Source: an uncultured Prevotellaceae bacterium
Lineage (GTDB): Bacteria; Bacteroidota; Bacteroidia; Bacteroidales; Bacteroidaceae
Assembly (NCBI GenBank): GCA_900313845.1
Contig: OMTC01000049.1
Coordinates: 1-13,095, forward strand
Length of the DNA stretch: 13,095 nucleotides
Direction: 5' to 3'
Each line of letters starts with the position of its first letter. The first letter of the stretch is position 1. Below, piece after piece: positions 1-7,178 of this stretch. The position numbers and the translations under genes were made by a program. The notes beneath the pieces are model-generated. The model was given only the letters and a program-made list of their open reading frames with translations, searched no databases and was not told where the DNA came from.

Positions 1-159
1 AATGATGGTTTCCGTCCCTTTAGCTTCTATATCGAGGTCATCGAGTAGTGAATTGCTTACTAATGAGTGTGTACGCATGCCAAAAAAGGGTGCCTATCAT
101 CTCTGACAAGCACCCTCACAAGAAAAATTAAGATTGTTTATATATTGATGTGATTTGTT
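1..159. other. Window-edge fragment left of the IS, possible gene ends
   Basis: This short stretch has no complete gene. On the plus strand a frame open from base 1 ends at a TAG at 46-48 and reads NDGFRPFSFYIEVIE, which looks like an ordinary protein C-terminus. On the minus strand a frame beginning with ATG at 76-78 is open to the window edge and starts MRTHSLVSNSLLDDLD. The two overlap, so at most one is likely to be real, and I recognise neither. A terminator-like hairpin lies at 82-115. Confidence 0.3.
82..115 (-). terminator. Rho-independent terminator-like hairpin (minus strand)
   Basis: On the minus strand GGGTGC pairs with GCACCC (88-93 with 110-115) around a 16-nt loop, followed by six T (82-87). 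The orientation suits transcripts arriving from the right, the direction of topB and the ATPase genes. It may once have served that transcription unit before the IS came between. The loop is long, so the call is moderate. Confidence 0.55.
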
Positions 160-175
160 GTAACTGCTCAGTCAT
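160..175 (+). repeat. IS66 left terminal inverted repeat
   Basis: GTAACTGCTCAGTCAT is the exact reverse complement of 2033-2048. It marks the left boundary of the element, where transposase would bind and cut. Identity stops after the 16 bases. Confidence 0.9.
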
Positions 176-450
176 CATCACAGCCTCAGAATTAGCTATT
201 GGAATGGAAGTCGCCACCGTTAATAAACCCTAAAGTGCATTGGGCAAGAACCCAGCTCAAGACGTGTGCAAATAGTTCAAAAAATCTTTCAATCATCTGG
301 TTTTCAATGTATTATACGGCTCATGCGATCAGGCACGGCCTGTTCAAAGGAGGCAAGACATAGGGGGGTACATATATGGGCTTTATCGTCTTTATTACGC
401 CTAATTTCCTGTTTTTCAAGATGTTAAACTACGTTTAAAGGCTTGCTGGA

Positions 451-1995
451 ATGCCGACGAAGTTGTATATTTGCGGCATGAGTTTGGACAAGTACCCCTC
501 TGTAACCGACGCATTTGAGGCCATAAGGGCATTGCGTAAGGAGCTGGCCAGCGTGAAAGATGAGCTGTCCAGCTGTAAGAGTGATGTTTCCCGTCTAAAC
601 CGCAACAACACCCATCTTGTAGTGGAGAACAAGAGCCTCAAGGCAGAAGTGACACGTCTCAAGGCTGAGATAGAGAAGCTCGGTGGCAGTAAGGTTGAGA
701 AGGACAGCACAAACTCCAGCGTTCCTCCCACTCAGCAGTCGATAGCTGGGCAGGCGGCTCTGCGCACCCGTTCTCTGCGTGCGTCTTCCGGCAGGCCGAG
801 CGGTGGACAGAAAGGGCACGTCGGCCATGAACTGGCCAGGACGGACAATCCTGCGAAGCAGGAGGATCACCGCGTGAAGACATGCCCCCACTGTGGAGCT
901 GTCATCCCCGAGGATGCCGAGCAGGTATGCACGATGACGACACAGGTGATAGACATCGCCGGCATCCTGGTCGAGCCTGAAGTAACGGAGCACAGGCGTT
1001 ATACCGCCGTATGTCCGCACTGCCACAGGAAGGCCCATGCAAAACTGCCCAGCGGCAGCAGCAAGAAGACCTCCTACGGTCCGAAGCTGCAAGCCCTGGT
1101 CATATACCTTTCCGTGGTGCAGTCCGTAACGTTTGAGAGGATTGCCGAGACCATGCGCGACGTGTTCTGCGTGAAGTCCTTCTCCGAGGGTACGGTGAAG
1201 AACATACTGGAGCGGAATGCCAAGAAGGCACTGCCCGCATATACGGCGCTGCTGGAGTACATCGGCAGGGAAGAGGCGGCAGGCATGGACGAGACCGGCG
1301 TGTACATCAACAAGCTGCTGTGCTGGTTCTGGTGCCTGCAGTGCGAGAAGTACTGCTACGTCTTCGCCGACCGCTCTCGCGGCATCAAGGCATTGGAAGA
1401 TCATGGCATACTGCCGTACCTGAAGAGGATGATACTCTATACTGACCGTCACAGCACCTACTTCACGCTGGAGGTCAGCGGACATCAGGTCTGCCTTGCC
1501 CACCTGCTGAGGAACCTGCAATACCTCTGCGACATCAACAAGGAACAGAAATGGGCGAGGAATGTGCAGGAAGTGCTGCGCGATGCCATACATACATGGA
1601 ATGAAAGCAAGTGCGGAGTACCCGGGACGGAGGTCAGGAAGTCCTTCGAGAAAAGGATAGACAGACTGCTTGACCAGGACGTAGGCCACTACGGAAAGGA
1701 GTTCCAGACTCTGCAGAACGGAATAATCCTGTGCAAGGACTATCTCTTTACTTTCCTCGACCATGAGGGTGTACCGCATCACAACAACAGCAGCGAAGGG
1801 GCTATCAGAATCCTGAAGGTGAAGACCAAGGTCTCAGGCGGATTCAGGACACAGGCAGGTGCTGACCAGTATGCATGTTTTCATTCCATCCTCGAGACTG
1901 CAAAGAGAAATGGTAAATCAAAGTTTGGAACGCTTTACCAACTAATGATTGAGGACAATCCTGACAGTAGCTTTATCGAAACTATCACTTCTTAG
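451..1995 (+). CDS. IS66-family transposase (TnpC type)
   Basis: This 514-residue protein catalyses movement of the surrounding element. Residues about 20-80 form a leucine-rich coiled coil, as in the IS66 N-terminal zipper. A zinc-finger-like region follows with CPHC pairs at C145/C148 and C188/C191. The catalytic DDE domain spans roughly 215-490: D280 in the MDETG motif, D332 in YTDRHS and E449 in NNSSEGAIR match the expected acidic triad. The length is normal for the family. The start at 451 is the first ATG in the frame; an internal ATG at 478 (MSLDKYPS) is a reasonable alternative because neither has a strong ribosome site. The stop codon is embedded in a hairpin (1988-2022). No frameshift or missing catalytic residue is visible. 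Confidence 0.93.
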   Translation: MPTKLYICGMSLDKYPSVTDAFEAIRALRKELASVKDELSSCKSDVSRLNRNNTHLVVENKSLKAEVTRLKAEIEKLGGSKVEKDSTNSSVPPTQQSIAGQAALRTRSLRASSGRPSGGQKGHVGHELARTDNPAKQEDHRVKTCPHCGAVIPEDAEQVCTMTTQVIDIAGILVEPEVTEHRRYTAVCPHCHRKAHAKLPSGSSKKTSYGPKLQALVIYLSVVQSVTFERIAETMRDVFCVKSFSEGTVKNILERNAKKALPAYTALLEYIGREEAAGMDETGVYINKLLCWFWCLQCEKYCYVFADRSRGIKALEDHGILPYLKRMILYTDRHSTYFTLEVSGHQVCLAHLLRNLQYLCDINKEQKWARNVQEVLRDAIHTWNESKCGVPGTEVRKSFEKRIDRLLDQDVGHYGKEFQTLQNGIILCKDYLFTFLDHEGVPHHNNSSEGAIRILKVKTKVSGGFRTQAGADQYACFHSILETAKRNGKSKFGTLYQLMIEDNPDSSFIETITS

Positions 1996-2022
1996 GAGGT
2001 ACGATTGGTATCCCCTAAGAAG
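1988..2022 (+). terminator. Hairpin over the transposase stop codon
   Basis: CTTCTTAGG (1988-1996) pairs with CCTAAGAAG (2014-2022), and the stem continues inward with one mismatch and one G-T pair. The TAG stop lies inside the left arm. No T-tract follows, so it is not a classic terminator. It may limit read-through or protect the mRNA end. Confidence 0.45.
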
Positions 2023-2032
2023 TCATGGGCAT

Positions 2033-2048
2033 ATGACTGAGCAGTTAC
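2033..2048 (+). repeat. IS66 right terminal inverted repeat
   Basis: ATGACTGAGCAGTTAC is the exact reverse complement of 160-175 and ends in GTTAC. It marks the right boundary of the element. Eight bases beyond it, 2056-2065 is a 10-bp palindrome (TTGAGCTCAA), of unknown relevance. Confidence 0.9.
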
Positions 2049-2166
2049 CTTTCTCTTGAGCTCAAAATCTATATATTCCCCTTTGACAATCAGAACAAAG
2101 ACTCAGTTTTTGGTTGAATAAAAATGTGGACTTGGAAAAATGGAGATGGCATGCCTTTCCTTTCCG

Positions 2167-4253
2167 TTAGGCAAATGGCATGCGCCAATCGCACCCCTCT
2201 TTCCATCTGCTACAACCGTATGCCGCCCTACCCTTGATGATGTGACCTTGCTTGCATTTTGGACATGGCAAACCAATCCATTCGTCTTGATTGTGGGCGA
2301 TGGCTTTGGCGGGCTTTGGCTGAAATCCTGCTACATACTGTGAAGGCGGCTTTGGGACGGTGCTATCGACAGGAGGATTGGTGTTGTCACTCATCTTCCT
2401 TGCACTACTGTGGTCTGGTTGATTCTCTGCCTTCCTTGCGCTACTATGGTCTGGTTGATTCTCTGCCTTCTTTTCGGTCTTTTTGCGAGGCGTCTTTTTC
2501 TTCAGGTCTTCCTCTGTGGTGATGGTGACATAACGATTGGAATGGTCGTTCCGAACGGCATTGACAATTTCCGTTACCATCTGTTTCAGTTCCTCCATGA
2601 AGTCCTTGGCATCGTATGTGCCTCGCTCTATTTCACGAAGTTTCTTTTCCCAACGACCTGTGAGCTCGGCACTTTTGAGCAGTTCCTCATGGATGATGCC
2701 AATGAGCTCGACGCCTGTTGGTGTGGCAAGAATGCGCTTGCGCTCCCGACGAATATATCGGCGCTTGAAGAGTGTCTCGATGATGGCGGCACGAGTGGAA
2801 GGACGACCGATTCCGTTTTCTTTCAGGGCATCGCGGAGAGAGTCATCATCCACGAACTTTCCTGCTGTCTCCATGGCACGGAGCAAAGTGGCTTCGGTGT
2901 AGTATGGAGGTGGCTGCGTCTGCTTTTCTGTCAGCATGGGTGAATGAGGTCCTGACTCTCCTTTCGTGAATTCAGGCAGCACTCGTTCCTCATCTTGGTT
3001 CTCCTTGTTCTCTGCTTCGGGTGCATCCTGTGGTTGCTGGGAAGGGACTTTGGGATAAAGGACGCGCCAACCTGGTTCGGTGATTTGTTTTCCTGATGTC
3101 TTGAATTCCACTTTCTCTGCCTCGCCCAAGACGGTGGTGGTGAGAAACTTGCAATCGGGATAGAACACGGCAATGAATGCACGGGTGACAAGGTCATAGA
3201 CGTTTCGTTCCATGTCGGTGAGATTCTGGGCAGGCTGTCCCGTTGGGATGATGGCATGGTGGTCTGTGACTTTGGATGTGTCGAACACCTTCTTCGACTT
3301 GGGGAGTTTCTTGCCGTAGAGAGGTGCGGTGAATTGCTCATATCCTCGTATTCCTTGCAGGATGTTAGGACACTTGGGATAGATGTCATCGCTGAGGTAG
3401 GTGGTATCGACACGGGGATAGGTGGTGTATTTCTTTTCGTAAAGGCTCTGAATCAAGGAAAGGGTGAGGTCGGCTGAATAGCCAAACTTCTTGTTGCACT
3501 CCACTTGGAGCGAGGTGAGGTCGAAAAGACGTGGGGGTGCTTCTGTTCCTTTCTTTGAACTGATGTCGGTGACTGTGAACAGGGAATTCTTCACCTTTTC
3601 GAGAAACGCCTCTCCTTCCTCTTTGGTGAGGAACTTGCCTTTGGTGGCTTGGAAGGTGGTTTCACGATAGATGGTGGAAAGAATCCAATAAGGCTCAGGT
3701 TTGAAATTCTCGATTTCTTGTTGGCGACGAACAATCAATGCAAGCGTGGGGGTTTGCACACGTCCAATGGAAAGAACCTGACGGCTCTGTCCGTATTTGA
3801 TGGTATAGAGACGGGTGCAGTTCATGCCCAGGAGCCAGTCGCCAATGGCTCGGCTGAGTCCTGCAATGTAAAGCTTTTGGTATTCTGACTGGTCTTTGAG
3901 GTTTTGGAATCCCTCACGAATGGCTTCGTCGGTCATGGAGGAAATCCACAGACGTTTCACGGGACAGGTGGCACCAGCCTTTTGCATCACCCATCTCTGA
4001 ATCAATTCTCCTTCTTGCCCTGCATCACCACAATTGATGATGCCATCGGCATTCTGCATCAGCTTCTGTATGATTGCAAATTGCTTCTTGATTCCATCTA
4101 CTCATGGGGCTCCTTCAACTCACAGAGATGTCCGAAGGTCCATGTCACTTGATAGCCATTTCCTTCGATATATCCTTGTTGGGTTTTGGTAGCACCAATG
4201 ATTCGAGCAATGTCCTTGGCTACACTGGGTTTCTCAGCAATGCAAACAATCAT
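2167..4253 (-). pseudogene. topB: DNA topoisomerase III, disrupted near the 5' end
   Basis: Intact TopB is a type IA topoisomerase that cuts and passes single DNA strands. The true start is the ATG at 4251-4253, reading MIVCIAEKPSVAKDIA, with the TOPRIM catalytic Glu in AEKPS. After 51 residues (KEPHE) the frame meets TAG at 4098-4100. Homology resumes at once in another frame (DGIKKQFAIIQKLM, then DAGQEGELIQRW). From memory of the family, roughly 30 residues are missing at the junction, so a small deletion of a length not divisible by three is inferred. The remaining frame, open to 2167 (630 residues from the ATG at 4057-4059), keeps the active-site Tyr in TTYPR (3418-3420), GIGRPSTRA (about 2790-2816) and a C-terminal Cys-rich zinc-ribbon-like end (CPKC, then GCSRWKEGC). 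A restarted protein would lack the catalytic Glu and should not cut DNA. A sequencing error alone would not explain the missing segment. Confidence 0.85.
2395..2466 (-). repeat. Two tandem 36-bp repeats inside topB
   Basis: Two adjacent 36-bp units (2395-2430 and 2431-2466) differ at two bases. Both are in frame and encode a duplicated 12-residue segment, AENQPDHSSARK. It lies in the charged linker between the catalytic core and the C-terminal Cys cluster. Both differences are silent, so the duplication is not brand new. Confidence 0.9.
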
Positions 4254-4254
4254 G

Positions 4255-4267
4255 ATCGCGAAGCGAT
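4255..4267 (-). other. Short hairpin directly before the topB start
   Basis: ATCGC and GCGAT form a 5-bp stem with a 3-base loop. On the transcript it ends one base before the original topB ATG. It could affect translation initiation, but it is short and may be chance. Confidence 0.3.
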
Positions 4268-4314
4268 ATAAATGAAGAAGGAAGAATGAAGAATTTAAAA
4301 AATGAAGAAGGAAG

Positions 4315-4424
4315 AAGGATTTGGGGCGCTTCGCTTGAAATTATATTTAGAATTATCATTTAGAATTATAAAAATAATTTTACATTTTAATTTTAAACTT
4401 CATTTCGAGCCGAAGGCGACCAAG
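4315..4424 (-). repeat. 110-bp intergenic repeat, copy 1
   Basis: This spacer element recurs at 5088-5197 in the same orientation, with the same length and about seven base differences. Its ends are imperfect inverted repeats (GGGCGCTTCGCTTGAAAT against the complement of ATTTCGAGCCGAAGGCGACC). The AT-rich core also contains complementary runs, so it could fold into a long hairpin. There is no coding potential. It resembles a small non-autonomous repeat family. The orientation assignment is arbitrary. Confidence 0.8.
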
Positions 4425-4432
4425 TAATGAAA

Positions 4433-4521
4433 AATGAAGAATGAAGAATGATGAATGAAGAATAATGCCATCCGGATGGAGGTAAAATACATTCTTCATT
4501 CATCATTCTTCATTCTTCATT
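4433..4521 (-). terminator. Perfect 31-bp inverted repeat after subunit K
   Basis: The arm 4433-4463 is the exact reverse complement of 4491-4521. Both are built of GAATGAA-like words. The 27-base loop contains the palindrome CCATCCGGATGG (4468-4479). It starts eight bases past the K stop codon. On the minus transcript the hairpin is followed by ATTTTTCATT, so it could terminate or stabilise the ATPase mRNA. The stem is AT-rich. The 276-base spacer 4254-4529 otherwise holds only the 110-bp repeat, the short hairpin next to topB, and GAAGAA-rich low-complexity sequence. Confidence 0.75.
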
Positions 4522-4529
4522 ATCCCTTA

Positions 4530-4979
4530 TTATGCTGGCAGAGTTCCTGCGATGAGAATCAGCACGAGGAGACCTAAGATGGCATAGAGCTCAGGGAATA
4601 CGGCGAGCACCATGGTAGTACCAAATGCGTTGTGACCACCACCGATAGCGGAAATACCATTAGCACAAACCTTTGCCTGACGGATAGCTGAGAAGAGTGC
4701 TACAAGACCAAGGGCAAGACCTGCACCGAAAATAGCAGCAGCTGTGAACATGTCGATGTTGGCACTCATGTGTCCATTGAGCATGAAGAAACCAACGAAT
4801 CCATAAAGACCCTGAGAAGATGGGAGGGCTGCAAGTGCGATGTATGAACCACTTGCACTTGGATTCTTCTTGTATGCACCGATTGCTGCGTTACCGCAAA
4901 TTGTTACTCCGTAGGCTGAACCTACACCAGAAAGGCCCACACAAAGGGCGATTCCTAAATAAGCTAAAATTAATTCCAT
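4530..4979 (-). CDS. atpK: V-type ATP synthase subunit K (proteolipid ring)
   Basis: This 149-residue membrane protein forms the rotating ion-carrying ring of the V0 sector. It has four hydrophobic helices arranged as two hairpins, as in bacterial V-type proteolipids. The first hairpin lacks an acidic ion site (LPSSQGLYGF, 52-61), and the second carries the essential carboxylate E130 in FPELYAILG. L52, S55, Q56, Q101 and E130 line up with the Na+ ligands L61, T64, Q65, Q110 and E139 of Enterococcus hirae NtpK, so Na+ coupling is a fair inference. It is the last ATPase gene of the operon, separated from subunit I by 321 bases and flanked by two direct copies of a 110-bp repeat. An AAAAACTT array precedes the ATG, and a perfect 31-bp inverted repeat follows the stop. 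Confidence 0.96.
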   Translation of the reverse strand: MELILAYLGIALCVGLSGVGSAYGVTICGNAAIGAYKKNPSASGSYIALAALPSSQGLYGFVGFFMLNGHMSANIDMFTAAAIFGAGLALGLVALFSAIRQAKVCANGISAIGGGHNAFGTTMVLAVFPELYAILGLLVLILIAGTLPA

Positions 4980-4987
4980 AATTATTT

Positions 4988-5025
4988 AAGTTTTTAAGTT
5001 TTTGAGTTTTTAAGTTTATAAGTTT
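4988..5025 (-). repeat. 8-bp tandem array upstream of the K start
   Basis: On the minus strand this reads AAACTT, ATAAACTT, AAAAACTC, AAAAACTT, AAAAACTT, then the 8-mer AAATAATT and the ATG. It is about 4.75 units of an 8-bp repeat whose phase runs exactly into the start codon. There is no Shine-Dalgarno site, so an A-rich translation enhancer is a possible role. Arrays in the same phase precede D and B. Confidence 0.8.
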
Positions 5026-5052
5026 ACGCGGAGAAGCGCGTCTTCTTCAAAC

Positions 5053-5095
5053 GTTTTTGAGTTTAATCAGGGATTTAAAGGATTTAAAAGGATTT
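5053..5095 (-). repeat. 43-bp spacer module with GGATTT repeats, copy 1
   Basis: This block matches 7856-7898 with two differences and consists of GTTTTTGAGTTTAATCAGG followed by GGATTT-type repeats. Its last bases overlap copy 2 of the 110-bp element. It belongs to the spacer between subunits I and K. No coding potential was seen. Confidence 0.75.
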
Positions 5096-5197
5096 GGGGC
5101 GCTTCGCTTGAAATTGTATTTAGAATTTTCATTTAGAATTTTAAAAAAAATTTTACGTTTCAATTTTAAACTTCATTTCGAGCCAAAGGCGACCAAG
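5088..5197 (-). repeat. 110-bp intergenic repeat, copy 2
   Basis: Same orientation and length as 4315-4424, with about seven substitutions and no gaps. The two copies lie 773 bp apart and bracket subunit K. Imperfect inverted ends suggest a foldable, possibly mobile, non-coding element. Confidence 0.8.
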
Positions 5198-5243
5198 GAA
5201 GTGAAGAATTAACCAAGGATTTTATAGGATTCTTCATTCTACT

Positions 5244-5265
5244 CCCCTCGCCCTTTGGAGAGGGG
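5244..5265 (-). repeat. GC-rich hairpin repeat between I and K
   Basis: CCCCTC (5244-5249) pairs with GAGGGG (5260-5265) around a 10-base loop, followed on the plus strand by GTTGGGGGTGAGGCC-like sequence to about 5279. Similar CCCCTC...GAGGGG blocks are, from general knowledge, common dispersed repeats in Bacteroidetes spacers. It has no T-tract on the operon strand, so termination is unlikely. It may set mRNA stability between I and K. Confidence 0.55.
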
Positions 5266-5300
5266 TTGGGGGTGAGGCCTTTTAAACGTTTTTTATTTAA

Positions 5301-7178
5301 TTACTTTTTCACTTCATAAGTTTTTACTTGGAATGGGTCGTATTCCTTGCCACCACCCTCGAAATCGGCATTTTTGAAGAATTCCACGAAGGTGAGTCGC
5401 ATAGGATGCACGAAGGAGGAAATCATACAAAGGCCGAAATTGATGCCGTGTCCGAAGAGGAGAATCAGCAACATTGGAAGCCATCGTACTGCCCAAGGCA
5501 TGCTTTCGGTGAGTTGGAAAGCAAGTTGGTTGAATACACCACCCAGCACACCACCAGTGAGACCGAGTGCAAACAAACGGATATAACTGAGAAGGTCTCC
5601 GAGAAGACCTGTTGCCATGCCGTAGGTGTTCCAAAGGCCCGTACCAAAATTCATGAAGATGTTCTTGTCTGGACTATTGAAGAAGAAGATGCCTAAGACA
5701 CTGATTCCAATTAATCCATAGAGAATGTAGGTGACAACTTGAGGAAGAGCAACTCCCATCGCTGGTACGCCGAAGCAGATGATTGCAGACACGATGGCTA
5801 CAACCCACGACATTTTCCCTACACCAAATTTCCATCCATACATGCGGGCGGCTTTCACGGCTGAGAGTACCATACCAAGCAATACCTGAATGAGACCAAT
5901 GATTACGGAAATCACCATCATTGGAGAATAGCCAAAGATTGTGAAGTTCTTTTCATTGATGAAGTATTTCTTCACAGGAGCAAGGAATGCCCACTCTTGC
6001 TGAGAGAGGTCGATACCGAAGAAGGTACCCGTCAAGAGTCCACAGACAATCGTCATGGCACCCAGCCAAATACCCAACTTGGCGTATGGCTTCATGTCGG
6101 GTTCGACTTTCTTCAACAGAATGATACTTGCCACCAACACCACCAAACCATAGCCTGCATCTCCCAAACAAAGTCCGAAGAAGAGCATGAAGAATGGTGC
6201 CAAGAACAAAGTGATGTCCAAATCATGGTAACTTGGGAGGGAGTACATTCGCAGAATCGGCTCGAACAAGGAAGTGTAGCTGCCATTCTTGATTTCAACT
6301 GGCACGTTGTCGTCCAATTCAGGATTGGCTGCCTCGTAGAAAATCTTGTTCTTGTCGAGATACTCTTCCACTTCTTGTTCCTTCTCCACAGGAGTCCAAC
6401 CCACCATCAGTTTTACGGCATCGTTGGCAATGGACTCGGAGCTGAGATGAACCTTGGAAAGCGATATGTCGTTATCGTTCTCCACTTGAGAAGCGAGGAT
6501 TTCATCACGACCTTCCGCATTGATTCTCAAGAGGTTTTCATGAATCTGCTCAAGTTCTGATTGAAGTTCATTTTTCTCTTGGATATATGCAGAGAGAGGA
6601 CGCTGAGGAAGCTCTATGTTTTCAGCCATGATGTCGGGACGCTCTGGAGAGAAAGTGATGAAATAGATTTTCTTGTCAACTTCTTCGATTGGGGTTGCAA
6701 AGTATTCATCTTTCCACTCCTGCTTGAACAACTTGACAGGACATGAGAAGAAATGCACCTGATAGCCTTTCTCTGCCAGTGCCTCGAGGTTGGCAGCATT
6801 GAACTCACCCCACGGACGAAGTGCCTGGATGTTCTTTTCAGCTGCTTCAATCTTGTGCTTCACAGAGTTTTCCTCTGCAAGAAGTCCTTCAACTTCCTCC
6901 ACGAGTTTCAGTCCTGCGGTCTTCACATCGCTCACACCAGCCAAATCCACATTATTATAATGCTGCTCTGTGGTGTAAGTTTCCTGTGCATAATCGAGTG
7001 CCTTCAGAGCATTCTTATAACGTTCTGCCAAAGCCTTGCCAGCTTCGAACTCGGCACTGGTGGCTCCACTTTGTAATTCCTCGATATGCACCACACCAAT
7101 CTTGCGGATGTCGGCGAGGAATTGCTCATATTCCTTATTCGTTACAAGGAAAGTGAGTTTTTTCATTTTCGTAATCAT
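5301..7178 (-). CDS. atpI: V-type ATP synthase subunit I (a-subunit, stator)
   Basis: This 625-residue subunit is the membrane stator through which ions enter and leave the K ring. Residues 1 to about 315 are the cytoplasmic arm, with coiled-coil-rich stretches at 45-120 and 195-230. About eight membrane helices follow between 320 and 600. R534 in LLSYIRLFALGL is the conserved helix-7 arginine that faces the ring glutamate, and the C-terminal helix contains HGINFGLCMISSFVHPMRL, typical of the family. The length is normal for the bacterial subunit. The start overlaps the stop of subunit D by four bases (ATGA), and a strong AAGGAGG lies seven bases upstream, which favours this ATG over the internal one at MKKLTF. 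The overlap points to translational coupling with D. Confidence 0.96.
   Translation of the reverse strand: MITKMKKLTFLVTNKEYEQFLADIRKIGVVHIEELQSGATSAEFEAGKALAERYKNALKALDYAQETYTTEQHYNNVDLAGVSDVKTAGLKLVEEVEGLLAEENSVKHKIEAAEKNIQALRPWGEFNAANLEALAEKGYQVHFFSCPVKLFKQEWKDEYFATPIEEVDKKIYFITFSPERPDIMAENIELPQRPLSAYIQEKNELQSELEQIHENLLRINAEGRDEILASQVENDNDISLSKVHLSSESIANDAVKLMVGWTPVEKEQEVEEYLDKNKIFYEAANPELDDNVPVEIKNGSYTSLFEPILRMYSLPSYHDLDITLFLAPFFMLFFGLCLGDAGYGLVVLVASIILLKKVEPDMKPYAKLGIWLGAMTIVCGLLTGTFFGIDLSQQEWAFLAPVKKYFINEKNFTIFGYSPMMVISVIIGLIQVLLGMVLSAVKAARMYGWKFGVGKMSWVVAIVSAIICFGVPAMGVALPQVVTYILYGLIGISVLGIFFFNSPDKNIFMNFGTGLWNTYGMATGLLGDLLSYIRLFALGLTGGVLGGVFNQLAFQLTESMPWAVRWLPMLLILLFGHGINFGLCMISSFVHPMRLTFVEFFKNADFEGGGKEYDPFQVKTYEVKK

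Larger units (their letters stand above)
160..2048 (+). mobile_element. IS66-family insertion sequence, single-gene type
   Basis: An 1889-bp element bounded by perfect 16-bp inverted repeats that begin with GTAA, the usual IS66-family terminus. It holds one transposase gene (tnpC type, 451-1995). The 275 bases between the left repeat and the gene contain no recognisable tnpA or tnpB; single-gene IS66 relatives are known as the ISBst12-type subgroup. The flanking 8-mers (152-159 GATTTGTT, 2049-2056 CTTTCTCT) do not match, so the usual 8-bp target duplication is missing. The transposase gene looks richer in GC than the surrounding AT-rich spacers. The frame is intact, so the element could still be active. 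Confidence 0.9.

Noticed and set aside
176..450. Possible tnpA/tnpB accessory gene of the IS66 element
   Set aside because: All frames are short (longest near 376-438, 20 codons) and show no TnpB motif. A GGAGG at about 349-353 has no fitting ORF.
595..1782. Long minus-strand open frame of 395 codons opposite the transposase
   Set aside because: It lies fully inside the clear IS66 transposase gene on the other strand, and its translation has no recognisable domain; it is a shadow of a GC-rich gene.
4268..4314. GAAGAA-rich tract as CRISPR-like repeats
   Set aside because: Units are irregular, very short and without unique spacers; this is low-complexity spacer DNA.
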